From Haloterrigena alkaliphila (GTDB lineage: Archaea > Halobacteriota > Halobacteria > Halobacteriales > Natrialbaceae), in the NCBI RefSeq assembly GCF_017352155.2, contig NZ_CP071462.1, positions 1 through 64,000 of the forward strand: a stretch of DNA of 64,000 nucleotides. Reading direction: 5' to 3'. This document shows positions 9,015 through 17,194 of this stretch, piece by piece (the first letter of the stretch is position 1; each line of letters opens with the position of its first letter). Under the pieces are notes generated by a model, which worked only from the letters and a program-made list of their open reading frames with translations, made no database searches and was not told the DNA's origin. The translations under genes were made by a program, and so were the position numbers.

Positions 9015-9500
9015 TCAGAGGATGAAGACCGCGACGAGGAACGCGAGCAGGATCGTCACCGTCAGCAGCACCTGGATGGCCGTCGAGGCGAGCATGCCTC
9101 CGGCCGCGTACGCCGCCGAGCGGGCGCTGCCGCCGGCGTCGCGACCCCGGACGAATTCGACGACGAAGACCGTCCCGAACAGTCCAGCGAGCAGCCCCAG
9201 CGGCCCGGTGACGATCATGAGGACGATGGCGACCACGGTGGCGATCGTCGTCGTGGTCCAGGATGCGCCGCCCGCTCGAGCGGCGATCGACCCGCCGAAG
9301 AGTTCGGCGACCACCGTCAGGACGCCCAGCAGCGTGAGGACGGCCAGCGTGAGGGTTCCAGGGTCCGCGAAGCCGGAGTGCCACCAGTAGAGGTAGAGTC
9401 CCGACAGCGAGAGCAGTCCGCCGGGGACCAGCGGGGCGACCGTGCCGACGACGCCGCCGACGAGCAGCGCAACCGCGAGGATCGTGACCACGTCGACCAT
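9015..9500 (-). CDS. DUF456 family membrane protein
   Basis: Integral membrane protein of 161 aa with about four hydrophobic segments: residues 3-20, 44-63, 77-103 and 130-160. The glycine-rich VVGTVAPLVPGGLLSLSGLYLYWW signature is that of DUF456; the function of the family is unknown. The start at 9500 (MVDVVTILAV) puts the first membrane helix right at the N-terminus. The next gene upstream, the SDR, is divergent, so the two share a 152-bp intergenic control region. Confidence 0.85.
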   Translation of the reverse strand: MVDVVTILAVALLVGGVVGTVAPLVPGGLLSLSGLYLYWWHSGFADPGTLTLAVLTLLGVLTVVAELFGGSIAARAGGASWTTTTIATVVAIVLMIVTGPLGLLAGLFGTVFVVEFVRGRDAGGSARSAAYAAGGMLASTAIQVLLTVTILLAFLVAVFIL

Positions 9501-9652
9501 ACGGTGTGCGACGACGGGCCGCGACAAAGGCGTAGGGCCTTCAGAATGGGGGCAGGCTGTCCGAGACGGAGTGAGCGGCTCGAAAACCGGACGTGCGGTG
9601 GCGGCCGCCTCGTGCCAGTATCATTACGTGCCAGCGGCCGAACGTGGGGGAT

Positions 9653-10396
9653 ATGACCGAGACACGCGGTGCGATCATCGTCGGCGCCTCGTCGGGGATC
9701 GGCGAAGCGCTGGCGCGGGAACTCGCCGACGAGGGGTATCGGATCGGACTGGCCGCCCGCCGGACGGAACGCATGCAACAGATCGGCTCCGAACTGCCGA
9801 CCAAGTCCTACGTCGCGACGATGGACGTCACCGACACCGCGGACGCCCGCGAGGGGTTCTTCGAACTCGCCGACGCGATGCAGTCGGTCGATCTCGTCGT
9901 CATCAGCGCCGGGACGGCGGCCGTGAACCACGACCTCGAGTGGGAACCCGAACGCCAAACGATCGACGTCAACGTCCGCGGATTCACCGCGATCGCGACG
10001 GCCGCGATGGAGTACTTCGAGACCGTCCCCGACCACGCCAGCGAGCGGGACGGTCACCTCGTGGGCATCTCCTCCGTCGCGGCCCACTTCGGTAACGGGG
10101 GGACGCAGGCGTACAACGCGTCGAAGGCGTTCGTCTCGACGTACCTCGAGGGCCTTCGGGACCGCCAGGCCGGCAGCGACGCCGACGTGACGATCACGAC
10201 GATCGAACCCGGCTTCGTCGACACCGACCTCTCGCTGGGCGGCTTCTGGGAGGCCTCGCCCGAGCGGGCGGCCGAACAGATCGCTCGCGCGATCCGCAAG
10301 AAGCGAAACCACGCCTACGTCACCAGACGCTGGCGACTGGTCGCGTGGTTCCTGAAAGCGACGCCCGACGCCGTGCTTCGGCGCCTGCTTTCCTAG
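9653..10396 (+). CDS. Short-chain dehydrogenase/reductase (SDR)
   Basis: Rossmann-fold oxidoreductase of 247 aa. The NAD(P)-binding glycine motif VGASSGIG is at residues 10-17. Arginines after beta-2 (AARRTER, 35-41) favour NADP(H). The catalytic Ser is at 140/141, with Y154 and K158 (YNASK). A C-terminal hydrophobic/basic tail (WFLKATPDAVLRRLL) may associate with membrane. The substrate is unknown. The ATG at 9653 is preferred over an ORF start 20 codons upstream because TETRGAIIVGASSG is the normal SDR N-terminus. It is followed by dispersed repeat copy 2. Confidence 0.85.
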   Translation: MTETRGAIIVGASSGIGEALARELADEGYRIGLAARRTERMQQIGSELPTKSYVATMDVTDTADAREGFFELADAMQSVDLVVISAGTAAVNHDLEWEPERQTIDVNVRGFTAIATAAMEYFETVPDHASERDGHLVGISSVAAHFGNGGTQAYNASKAFVSTYLEGLRDRQAGSDADVTITTIEPGFVDTDLSLGGFWEASPERAAEQIARAIRKKRNHAYVTRRWRLVAWFLKATPDAVLRRLLS

Positions 10397-10450
10397 GACG
10401 CCAGTCGCTCAGTACTGGCTGATAACATACCACGCTTGGTTGAAGAATCA

Positions 10451-10657
10451 GCGTGCGGTGGCGCGCGCTGTCTGCCGACCGAGCGATAGCGAGGTCGGCC
10501 GACGAATTCGTGCGAGGGATGAGCGAGTGAGTGGCGCGGGACCGAAGGTCCCGCGAACCATGCGAACGGGCGCATCGCGCCCGTGAGCAGACACCGCGAA
10601 CGAGTGAATCGGCTGGGGAGGGCGTGGCGATTCCCCGTTGCCACGATAGCAGAACGC
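10451..10657 (+). repeat. Dispersed structured repeat, copy 2 (with insert)
   Basis: Second copy of the dispersed element, in plus orientation. It starts GCGTGCGGTGGCGCGCGCTG and ends GCCACGATAGCAGAAC. The variable hairpin is GCCGACC (10474-10480) / GGTCGGC (10493-10499) around the loop GAGCGATAGCGA. Between the conserved GATGAGCGAGTGA and GAACGAG blocks this copy carries about 60 extra nt with two more perfect hairpins: CGCGGGACC/GGTCCCGCG at 10535-10555 and ACGGGCGC/GCGCCCGT at 10566-10584. It occupies the gap between the SDR and the zinc-ribbon gene; the remaining flanks hold nothing I recognise. Confidence 0.85.
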
Positions 10658-10708
10658 TTGTTTTCAACCACTTTCCTCCCCAATACTCCGTTTAACAAGT
10701 AATACTGG

Positions 10709-10897
10709 TTATTTGATTTTCTCCTCTCGGAGAGCGGGAGTACTCGACTCGTTCATGACTCGAAACTGCGTCGATCCACATTGACAGCACCCCCTCCCAA
10801 TCGGTTGGATCGTCCCGTCACTCCATCGTCGAGCCGCATAGATGGATTCACAGGTGCGACATTCGGCGACTGTCCGTTCGATTTCCCCCTCGGGCAT
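10709..10897 (-). CDS. Small zinc-finger protein
   Basis: Protein of 62 aa. C13-x2-C16 (ECRTCES) and CCQC at 37-40 form a probable zinc-binding site around a short beta-hairpin. I selected the ATG at 10897 because MPEGEIERTVAECRTCESIY has the character of this haloarchaeal small-protein family, while upstream codons look non-coding. It lies divergently from nothing obvious and downstream of the HTH_10 regulator on the same strand. Function unknown. Confidence 0.6.
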   Translation of the reverse strand: MPEGEIERTVAECRTCESIYAARRWSDGTIQPIGRGCCQCGSTQFRVMNESSTPALREEKIK

Positions 10898-10962
10898 AGT
10901 GTCTACTGTGGACGGCCAGCAACGTGAGCGTAGCTTCGTGCTATACAAAACCTTTTTTAGCG

Positions 10963-11622
10963 CTATCGATTTGGTCGTTCAGTATCGGGCAGTGTCCGCC
11001 CGAGAACGTGCTTGATTCCGCGCCGGAGACGAGACGCGACGGCCTGCTGGGAGATGCCGAGTTCGTCGCCGATCTCTTCCATCGTTACCTCGCGCGGAGA
11101 TTCGAAGTACCCGCGCTGGTAGGCGCGTATCAGCGCCTCTTGCTGGGTTTCGGTGAGGGCTTCCTCAGTGATCGTCTCGAGCGGCGTGAGTGCATGTACC
11201 TCCGTGAGCGTGATCGGGATGTCCTGCTCTCGACAGCGTTGCTGAAAGGCCGCGAGATCGCTTCGAGAATCGCCGCGTACGTCGAACGTCCATTGTTGGG
11301 TCGTGCCAATCGCTTTGATGAGCGGAATCTCCGTCTCGACCAGTGTACTGAGAACGCCGGAATACTCGAGGGCCCACTCGACGCGTAACAGGTACTCGTC
11401 GGCGACCGAATCGACGAGGCGAATGTCGACCACGCCGGGATGGCCGGCAAACGCGTCCTCGATGTCGTCGACCACGGTTCCTCGCACCCAGAAGTACGGT
11501 ATGACAACGTCCTGAGCCGGGATTATCCGTTCCAGTTCGACGGTCACGTCCGGCAACTGTTCGAAGATCGTTCCGAGGGGGAACTGATCGGACGGAACCG
11601 TAAAGGTGGCCTCAGTAGCCAT
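10963..11622 (-). CDS. HTH_10 (bacterio-opsin activator type) transcriptional regulator
   Basis: Predicted DNA-binding regulator of 219 aa in the bacterio-opsin-activator HTH_10 family. Residues 1-150 form the N-terminal sensor-like domain typical of the group (TEATFTVPSDQFPLGTIFE). The C-terminal LTETQQEALIRAYQRGYFESPR plus EEIGDELGISQQAVASRLRR (about 158-205) is the HTH_10 motif. The effector and targets are unknown. The ATG at 11622 is supported by a TATA-like TAAATAG about 28 nt upstream (leaderless). tmcA lies upstream on the same strand with its stop 50 nt away. Confidence 0.88.
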   Translation of the reverse strand: MATEATFTVPSDQFPLGTIFEQLPDVTVELERIIPAQDVVIPYFWVRGTVVDDIEDAFAGHPGVVDIRLVDSVADEYLLRVEWALEYSGVLSTLVETEIPLIKAIGTTQQWTFDVRGDSRSDLAAFQQRCREQDIPITLTEVHALTPLETITEEALTETQQEALIRAYQRGYFESPREVTMEEIGDELGISQQAVASRLRRGIKHVLGRTLPDTERPNR

Positions 11623-11647
11623 CAGCCGAATTGTCTCGTTCCGGCGG

Positions 11648-11654
11648 TAAATAG
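11648..11654 (-). promoter_or_regulatory. TATA-like box of the HTH_10 gene
   Basis: Minus-strand CTATTTA about 26-32 nt before the ATG at 11622, consistent with a leaderless transcript. Confidence 0.4.
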
Positions 11655-11671
11655 CCCCCAGAGAGGACTCG

Positions 11672-14029
11672 TCATTCGTCGCGGAACCGATCCCGAACCT
11701 CGAGCGCGGCCTCCGACCCGTATCGATCGACCAGCGGACAGAACGCCTCACCGAGCGCCCGCATGCACTGCCCCGTCGAGTGATACTCGAGGCGGTCGGC
11801 GACGGCCTGCCAGTCCCGGCCCTGAAGCGCGCGCAGGACGAGCAGCCGTTCCTCGCGGGGAGTCAGGTCGACGTCGCTCGGGTCCTCGACGAAGTACCGC
11901 ACGACGAGGGGGCGGAACGCGCCGGGATCGACGTCGAACAGGCCGGGGCCGTACGCCGCGCCCGCGACGACGCGCCACTCGTGGTCGGAGCGCTCGAGTT
12001 CTGGCGCCGCCGCGGCGTCGACTGACCGCAAGACGGCGCGGGCGACGTCGGGATCGAGGTCCGGCAGGGCGTCCGTACAGAGGCCGGGAAACCGGCGAGC
12101 GAACCAGTCGGCGTGGCGGTCGCACAGCGCCCGCCCCGCGGCACTCGTCGCCGCGAGCATGAGCGCCGAGTACTCGCCGCTGGCGTCGTTGCGCGTCGTC
12201 GAGACGTGGACCGTGCGATAGCCGTTCTCCCGCCAGAACTCGAGCAGGCCCGGGGTGGCGCCGAAGCCGGTGCCGAGCCAGTCGACGTCGGCCGAAAATT
12301 CGTCGCGGACGCGCTCGAGCAGCCGCGATCCCACCCCTCGAGAGCGGGCCGCGTGGTGGGTCGCGATGCGGACCACGCGCAGGCCCGCGGGGCCGCCGGC
12401 GTCCTCGTCACGTAACTGGCTGGTGAGGACGTCCGGGAGCATGTTCCCCCGGATACGGCCGCCCTCGTACATCATCGAGCGTATCTCGGGCGGGAGGTTT
12501 CCCTCGCGGGCGAGCAGGGCGACGCTGACGACGTGGCCTTCCCCTTCACTGCCGCCTTGCCCACCGTCGGCGGGGTAGACCAGCGCGCGGGCCTCGAGAT
12601 TGGGGGCGTCGAGCAGTCGCGCGAGGTCGTTCGGTTCGGTGCGGTAGTGGGCGAGTACGAGCAGGCCGAAGGCTTCCCGCAGGAGCCGTTCGTCTGCGAG
12701 CAGGTCGTCGGGCTCGAGACTGCGGTACGCGACGGTCTCCGGTGTCGCGTCGGCAACTAGCGGGTCGACCGGGGGTCGGGCGTCGAGCAACAGCGCGCGG
12801 AAGGCCCAGACCTCGACGGGGTCGCCCGCCGCGTACCGGATCGGGTCGACGAGCGTGCGGTCGACGACCGCGTGGTCGCTCTCGGCGAGTCGGTCCCGAA
12901 ATCTCACCGAGAAGCCCCGTCCCGCACCCTCGTAGCCGTGGATCGTCGTCGCGAATGCGACGCGGTCGGCAGCCAGCAGCGACTCGAGAACCGAGACGGG
13001 CAGCGCGGCCGCCTCGTCGACGAGGACGATATCCGCCGACTCGAGGCGGTCGCCGTCGACGGCTGCCGACGGCTCGAGGTATCGAATCCGACCGCCGGCG
13101 GCCGTCTCGATTCGGTGGGAATCGGCTGCGACGTCGGCGTTCGGGTGCGTCGCATCCGCGTCCCCGAGCGCCGACAGCAGTTCCTCGGCCCGCTCGAACA
13201 GTTCCGCCGCGTTCCGCGACCGGGGCGCGGTGACGAGCACGTCCAGTCCGTCGGCGGCGAAGGCGCCCGCCGCTAACCCTGCCGCGCTCGATTTCCCTCG
13301 GCCGCGGTCGGCCTCGAGGACGACGGCCCGCCGTGGAGAGTCACCATCGCCGTCGGTCTCGCCGTCCTCGAGCAGTGACTCGAACGCCGCGACGGCGTCT
13401 CGCTGGTCGTCCGTCAGACACGCCTCGTAGGTTTCGTCGGGGAACCGAGCGTCCGCCGGCGCTTCACGAACCGTCGCGTTCGACCCGTCGACCAGCCGCG
13501 GCGCCGGGTCGGTCAGTCCGTCGGCCTCGATCCGGTCGGCCTCGAGGTCGACGATCGCGATTCCGCGGTGTGCCCGAAGCGTCTCGACGAGTCGCCGCCG
13601 GAATCGGCCGGTGACGTCCGACAGCGAGAACGGCGGCACGGCCAGCGACTCGTCGAACGCACCGCGCCGGTCGGGCCAGTCCTCGAGCGTCGGCGTCAGG
13701 AGGACCAGCAGGCCGCCGCCGTCGACCGCGCCGACGACTTTCCCGAGGGCGTTCGGTCGGAGCCCCTCGTGGGCGTCGAGGGCGATCACGTCGCGGGTCG
13801 TCCCGAGGAGTTCGCTCGCGTTGGCCTGCGGCAGGTGCTCGCACCGCAGTCGGTCGTCGGGCCCGACGAGCGTGGTGGTAGTGATCGGGACGGGCAGCCC
13901 CTCGAGGACGGACTCGAGGGCCTCGTAGCCGCGTTCCGGATCGCCGGCGAGCACGAGCAGCCGTCGCTCGTTCGTCCGCGTCGCCTCGTCGAACAGCGAT
14001 GCCGCGAGTCCGACGACGTCAGCGTCCAT
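11672..14029 (-). CDS. tmcA: tRNA(Met) cytidine acetyltransferase TmcA
   Basis: Multidomain RNA acetyltransferase of 785 aa (TmcA/NAT10/Kre33 family) that forms N4-acetylcytidine using acetyl-CoA and ATP. The N-terminal DUF1726-like domain covers about residues 1-190. The RecD-like helicase/ATPase domain has Walker A in LEADRGRGKSSAAG (about 239-251) and Walker B LVDEAAALP (about 336-344). The GNAT domain includes RIATHHAARSRGVGSRLLE near 547-565. The C-terminal part is the tRNA-binding region. I start at the ATG at 14029 (MDADVVGLAASLF); the ORF extends 46 codons further but that part is proline/arginine-rich and shadow-like. Archaeal members can modify many RNA sites. Confidence 0.92.
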   Translation of the reverse strand: MDADVVGLAASLFDEATRTNERRLLVLAGDPERGYEALESVLEGLPVPITTTTLVGPDDRLRCEHLPQANASELLGTTRDVIALDAHEGLRPNALGKVVGAVDGGGLLVLLTPTLEDWPDRRGAFDESLAVPPFSLSDVTGRFRRRLVETLRAHRGIAIVDLEADRIEADGLTDPAPRLVDGSNATVREAPADARFPDETYEACLTDDQRDAVAAFESLLEDGETDGDGDSPRRAVVLEADRGRGKSSAAGLAAGAFAADGLDVLVTAPRSRNAAELFERAEELLSALGDADATHPNADVAADSHRIETAAGGRIRYLEPSAAVDGDRLESADIVLVDEAAALPVSVLESLLAADRVAFATTIHGYEGAGRGFSVRFRDRLAESDHAVVDRTLVDPIRYAAGDPVEVWAFRALLLDARPPVDPLVADATPETVAYRSLEPDDLLADERLLREAFGLLVLAHYRTEPNDLARLLDAPNLEARALVYPADGGQGGSEGEGHVVSVALLAREGNLPPEIRSMMYEGGRIRGNMLPDVLTSQLRDEDAGGPAGLRVVRIATHHAARSRGVGSRLLERVRDEFSADVDWLGTGFGATPGLLEFWRENGYRTVHVSTTRNDASGEYSALMLAATSAAGRALCDRHADWFARRFPGLCTDALPDLDPDVARAVLRSVDAAAAPELERSDHEWRVVAGAAYGPGLFDVDPGAFRPLVVRYFVEDPSDVDLTPREERLLVLRALQGRDWQAVADRLEYHSTGQCMRALGEAFCPLVDRYGSEAALEVRDRFRDE

Positions 14030-14167
14030 GGTCCGTTCCTCGGGGGGTCGGGAGTAATAGGCACCGGACCGCGACCGATCCCGGGAGGCCGGTTCGTCGG
14101 CGGTCGCGGGTCGCGGCCGCGTGAACAGACCAGTAGCGGGCGTTCGCCAGCGTGAGACTCCGGGCAC

Positions 14168-14545
14168 TCACTCCGAGATGGAATCGAGGTACTCGAGGAG
14201 GTCCTCGACTCGCTCGTGTCGTCGGTACCGCACGTCCTTCGAGCGGGCGTCGTACTCGAGGAGTCCCACGTCCGTCAACGCCGGGAGGTGAACGTGGTGG
14301 AACGCGATCTCGAGCTGATCGCGACCCGGCCGTTGGCCCGTTCGGGCGACCTCGAGGTCGCTGACGTGGTTCATGAGTTCGTCGATAGACGCGGTGTGGT
14401 CGGGCGAGTCGACGAGCACCCGCAGAATCTCGCGTCGGTGGTGGTGGGCCATCACCTCGAGTATCGCGTTCAACGACAGGTCGGCGCCGGATCCGTCCGG
14501 CACGAGCGGGTTCCCCCCGCGGTCGTCCCTCCGTTCGCCCATCAT
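14168..14545 (-). CDS. DUF7344 winged-helix regulator
   Basis: Winged-helix protein of 125 aa with an ArsR-like core. LSLNAILEVMAHHHRREILRVL (about residues 23-44) is helix 1. It is followed by TASIDELMNHV and the recognition region with the wing LLEYDARSKDVRYRRHE (about 99-115). Haloarchaeal DUF7344 proteins are presumed transcription factors. The gene begins ATG-ATG at 14545/14542, and a TATA-like box 26-33 nt upstream indicates leaderless expression. A paralogue lies at 16600-17013 on the other side of the ribosomal cluster. Confidence 0.85.
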   Translation of the reverse strand: MMGERRDDRGGNPLVPDGSGADLSLNAILEVMAHHHRREILRVLVDSPDHTASIDELMNHVSDLEVARTGQRPGRDQLEIAFHHVHLPALTDVGLLEYDARSKDVRYRRHERVEDLLEYLDSISE

Positions 14546-14570
14546 GAATTACCACACATTGCGGGAGAAG

Positions 14571-14578
14571 GTATATCC
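14571..14578 (-). promoter_or_regulatory. TATA box of the DUF7344 gene at 14168-14545
   Basis: Minus-strand GGATATAC sits 26-33 nt before the ATG at 14545. The surrounding 60 bp are markedly A/T-rich for this genome. Confidence 0.5.
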
Positions 14579-14696
14579 TTGGTAATAATTAGCAGTGATG
14601 GCGGGAGAATATAACAACGATCGTATAGATGCAGGTGCTGGCCGAGTGCGTAATCGCCGTGGGGACGTATCGCACGGCCTCGGGCGTTTGAACACG

Positions 14697-14705
14697 CTTT
14701 TAAGG
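14697..14705 (+). promoter_or_regulatory. TATA box of the rpl7ae operon
   Basis: CTTTTAAGG is the best TATA match upstream of rpl7ae. It predicts transcription start near 14727-14733, which leaves a leader of about 125 nt rather than a leaderless transcript. Confidence 0.55.
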
Positions 14706-14729
14706 GGGGCAACGCTACAGACGTAGTAC

Positions 14730-14854
14730 ACCCTATGCGGGGTTGATGATGCTCCTAGCTTCACAGGACTTCCGCCGGGATCGGCCCGGCACGGGTACCC
14801 AGTGCCCGGACGGCAGGGGAGCGCGAGCCCACGCGTAGGAGAGGTGAACAACCA
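14730..14854 (+). promoter_or_regulatory. Long structured 5' leader of rpl7ae, probable autoregulatory site
   Basis: The segment between the predicted start and the rpl7ae ATG is GC-rich and foldable. GCGG (14737 area) can pair with CCGC (14770s) around TTGATGATG, a sequence resembling box C/kink-turn strands. CCGGG/CCCGG and GGCAC/GTGCC hairpins follow. A strong Shine-Dalgarno GAGGTGA (14841-14847) lies 7 nt before the ATG. L7Ae binds kink-turns, and L7Ae binding to its own mRNA leader is reported in other archaea, so feedback control is plausible. I could not draw a complete canonical kink-turn by hand. Confidence 0.45.
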
Positions 14855-15217
14855 ATGTCAGTCTACGTCACAACCGACATCCCAGCCGACCTCGCAGACG
14901 ATGCCCTCGAGGCCCTCGAGGTCGCACGAGACACCGGACGCGTAAAGAAAGGAACGAACGAAACCACGAAAGCGATCGAGCGCGGCAACGCCGAACTCGT
15001 CTACGTCGCCGAGGACGTCTCCCCCGAGGAGATCGTCATGCACCTGCCCGACCTCGCCGAGGAGAAGGGCATTCCCGTCGTCTTCATCGAGACCCAGGAC
15101 GACGTCGGCCACGCCGCCGGCCTCGAGGTCGGCTCGGCCGCCGCGGCGATCGTCGACGCCGGCGAGGCGAGCGACGACGTCGAAGACATCGCCGACAAGG
15201 TCGAGGACCTCGACTGA
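14855..15217 (+). CDS. rpl7ae: Ribosomal protein L7Ae (eL8), kink-turn binding protein
   Basis: Protein of 120 aa in the L7Ae/L30e family. It is a large-subunit ribosomal protein and the shared core of box C/D and H/ACA guide RNPs and of archaeal RNase P. The signature region [24 protein letters not shown], with the kink-turn-contacting [17 protein letters not shown], spans about residues 32-70. The acidic C-terminus is normal in haloarchaea. It is the first gene of rpl7ae-rps28e-rpl24e-ndk, and its start has a clear Shine-Dalgarno site. Confidence 0.95.
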   Translation: MSVYVTTDIPADLADDALEALEVARDTGRVKKGTNETTKAIERGNAELVYVAEDVSPEEIVMHLPDLAEEKGIPVVFIETQDDVGHAAGLEVGSAAAAIVDAGEASDDVEDIADKVEDLD

Positions 15218-15228
15218 GGTGATCAGAG

Positions 15229-15453
15229 ATGAGTGCTGAAGAGGACGGAAGCGGATCAACGCCCGCCGAGGTCATCGAGATCGTCGGCAAGACCGGCATG
15301 CACGGCGAAGCCATGCAGGTCAAGTGCCGAATTCAGGAGGGCGAGAATCAGGGACGTATCATCACCCGAAACTGCCTCGGGCCGGTCCGCGAGGGAGACA
15401 TCATCCAGCTTCGCGAGACCGCCCGCGAGGCCGATTCCATCGGAGGACAATAA
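15229..15453 (+). CDS. rps28e: Ribosomal protein eS28
   Basis: Small-subunit protein of 74 aa with an OB-fold. [20 protein letters not shown] and the conserved C-terminal block [20 protein letters not shown] are hallmarks of the family. It sits 11 nt after rpl7ae, and its stop TAA shares one base with the rpl24e ATG. The operon is therefore tightly packed and translationally coupled. Confidence 0.95.
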   Translation: MSAEEDGSGSTPAEVIEIVGKTGMHGEAMQVKCRIQEGENQGRIITRNCLGPVREGDIIQLRETAREADSIGGQ

Positions 15454-15914
15454 TGGTCGAGAAACGAACCTGCGACTACACGGGCGAAGAGATCGAGCCC
15501 GGCACGGGCATCATGTACGTCAAGAACGACGGCAGCGTGCTCCACTTCGTCGACTCCAAGGCCGAGAAGAACTACAAGCTCGGTCGCGAACCGCGCGACC
15601 TCGAGTGGACCGAGGACGGCCGTCGCGGCAAGGGTCCCACCCAGGCCGAACAGGTCGAGGCCGACGAAGACGAGGACCTCGAGACCGAGGCCGAAGCCGT
15701 CGACGAGGACGAGGACACCGAGCCCGCCGGGGACGAGGACGTCGCCGAGGGCGAGTCCGTCGAGGGTGAGGCCGACGCGGCCGCCGAAGGCGAACCCGAC
15801 GACGTCGCCGGCGGTCAGGAGGACAGCGACGAGGCGGCGGCCGAAACGGAAGCGACCGAGGCCGACGTTGAGGAGACCGAAGCCGAACCCGAGGAAACCG
15901 AGGCCGAACAATGA
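15453..15914 (+). CDS. rpl24e: Ribosomal protein eL24 with lost zinc ligands and long acidic tail
   Basis: 153 aa, more than twice the usual archaeal eL24 (about 60-70 aa). Residues 1-60 are a clear eL24 domain ([32 protein letters not shown]). In the zinc-binding form (for example Haloarcula L24e) four cysteines form CxxC and CxxxC. Here only C7 remains; the others are T10, V and A (FVDSKAE). Residues about 68-153 are a low-complexity Asp/Glu/Ala tail with few hydrophobics. The ATG at 15453 overlaps the rps28e stop. Large-subunit location is assumed from the family; the tail may be surface-exposed. Confidence 0.92.
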   Translation: MVEKRTCDYTGEEIEPGTGIMYVKNDGSVLHFVDSKAEKNYKLGREPRDLEWTEDGRRGKGPTQAEQVEADEDEDLETEAEAVDEDEDTEPAGDEDVAEGESVEGEADAAAEGEPDDVAGGQEDSDEAAAETEATEADVEETEAEPEETEAEQ

Positions 15915-16375
15915 GTGACCACGAGCGCACCTTCGTGATGGTCAAGCCAGACGCGTTCGCGCGCGGGCTCGTCGGCGAGGTCGTCTCCCGACTCGAGGAC
16001 CGCGGGCTCAAACTCGTCGGCATCAAGGTCGAGACCATGCCCCGCGAACGGGCCGAGGAACACTACAGCGAACACGAGGACAAACCGTTCTACGACGACC
16101 TCGTTGACTTCATCACCTCGGGACCGGTCGTCCCGATGGTCTGGGAGGGCCAGGACGCGACCCGTCAGGTCCGCCAGATGATCGGCGAGACCGACCCTCT
16201 CGAGGCCGAACCCGGCACGATCCGGGGCGACTACGCGCTCGACCTCGGTCGGAACGTCGTTCACGCCGCCGACCACGAGGACGAGGGCGCCAACGAACGC
16301 GAGATCGGGATCCACTTCGACGACGACGAGCTGATCGACTACGAGCAGCACGACGCCGAGTGGCTCTACGAGTAA
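15911..16375 (+). CDS. ndk: Nucleoside diphosphate kinase
   Basis: Ping-pong kinase of 154 aa that moves the gamma-phosphate of NTPs to NDPs. The N-terminal [18 protein letters not shown] is the NDK signature. The phospho-accepting His is H118 in [11 protein letters not shown], where most family members have NxxHGSDS. The start overlaps the rpl24e stop (ATGA), making it the last gene of the rpl7ae operon. This ribosomal/ndk order is widespread in haloarchaea. Confidence 0.95.
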   Translation: MSDHERTFVMVKPDAFARGLVGEVVSRLEDRGLKLVGIKVETMPRERAEEHYSEHEDKPFYDDLVDFITSGPVVPMVWEGQDATRQVRQMIGETDPLEAEPGTIRGDYALDLGRNVVHAADHEDEGANEREIGIHFDDDELIDYEQHDAEWLYE

Positions 16376-16495
16376 CGCGGCCGCGACCCGACGGCTGACG
16401 CCGCCGGATCGATTCGATTTTCGCCGTAATCGACACCGGGCACGTTCCTCACCGAACGCCGCCGATACGTTATTACGCGCCGAATTATATTCCGG

Positions 16496-16514
16496 AGAAA
16501 ACATATATGTTTTT
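16496..16514. promoter_or_regulatory. Near-perfect A/T-rich palindrome upstream of a regulator gene
   Basis: GAAAACATATATGTTTTTC is an inverted repeat with one extra T. It lies about 85-105 nt before the DUF7344 gene at 16600 in an A/T-rich intergenic stretch. It could be an operator, possibly autoregulatory, or the arms of a terminator-like hairpin for ndk. No experimental basis. Confidence 0.35.
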
Positions 16515-16599
16515 CTAGGTAGACGTAACATCTAATGTGACCGCTGCAGTAGGGACGGTTGGTGGTTTCGAATGGTAACACACGGTAGGTGGTTCGTGG

Positions 16600-17013
16600 A
16601 TGCGTGAAACGGAGGGCGAATCAACGGGCGTTGCGGCTCCGGGAACGCCGTCGCTGGACCTGATCTTCGATATTCTCTCGAATCGACGCCGGCGGTACGT
16701 ACTCTACTATCTGCACGAACAGCCGGACGGCGTCGCGACGGCCGACGAGATTACCGACGCCGTCGTGTCGTACCAGTACGCAACCGCGAGTGCGGACGGC
16801 GACGAGACGGCGGCTGCGGACGGCGACGATTCGGAACCCGATCTCGAGCAACGACGGCTGCGGGTACAGACGGAGCTCCAGCACACCCACTTGCCGAAAC
16901 TCGAGGACGCGGGCGTGATCGAACACGACAACCGCAGCGAGGCGGTCCGCTACTGGACCCAGCCGTCCCTCGAGGAGTGGCTCGAACACGCGAAGCACAA
17001 GGAGCGCCTGTAG
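16600..17013 (+). CDS. DUF7344 winged-helix regulator
   Basis: Protein of 137 aa with the DUF7344 winged-helix layout. SLDLIFDILSNRRRRYVLYYL (about residues 18-38) is followed by an HTH (ATADEITDAVVSYQYA) and a wing region (KLEDAGVIEHDNRSEAVRYW, about 100-119). It has a low-complexity acidic insertion (ADGDETAAADGDDSEPD) in the middle. It is paralogous to the gene at 14168-14545. Target genes are unknown; the divergent palindrome upstream may be its operator. Confidence 0.85.
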   Translation: MRETEGESTGVAAPGTPSLDLIFDILSNRRRRYVLYYLHEQPDGVATADEITDAVVSYQYATASADGDETAAADGDDSEPDLEQRRLRVQTELQHTHLPKLEDAGVIEHDNRSEAVRYWTQPSLEEWLEHAKHKERL

Positions 17014-17145
17014 GGCCCCGATCGGTGCCGATACTCGGCCGCGGTGGCTGAAAGGTTTAACACGGGATTCGTCGTGGGATTACTGGCGGCGACGAATCGT
17101 CCAGGGAGCGAACGATCCAACGTGCGACATGGTATCGTTTCTCTC

Positions 17146-17157
17146 CTTAAAACTTAA
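17146..17157 (+). promoter_or_regulatory. Promoter of sod
   Basis: CTTAAAACTTAA is a TATA-like box about 40-48 nt before the sod ATG. A Shine-Dalgarno AGGTGAT (17184-17190) sits 4 nt before the ATG at 17195, so a short leader is expected rather than a leaderless mRNA. Confidence 0.45.
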
Positions 17158-17194
17158 CAGGCGAGCAGTAGATATCACGGTATAGGTGATTCCA

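Noticed and set aside
10320-10698. Small frames of the ATGNRHALPSRF type (also at 5354-5636 and 62752-63232)
   Set aside because: They coincide exactly with the dispersed structured repeat and are better explained as non-coding; the frame is not protected at shared positions.
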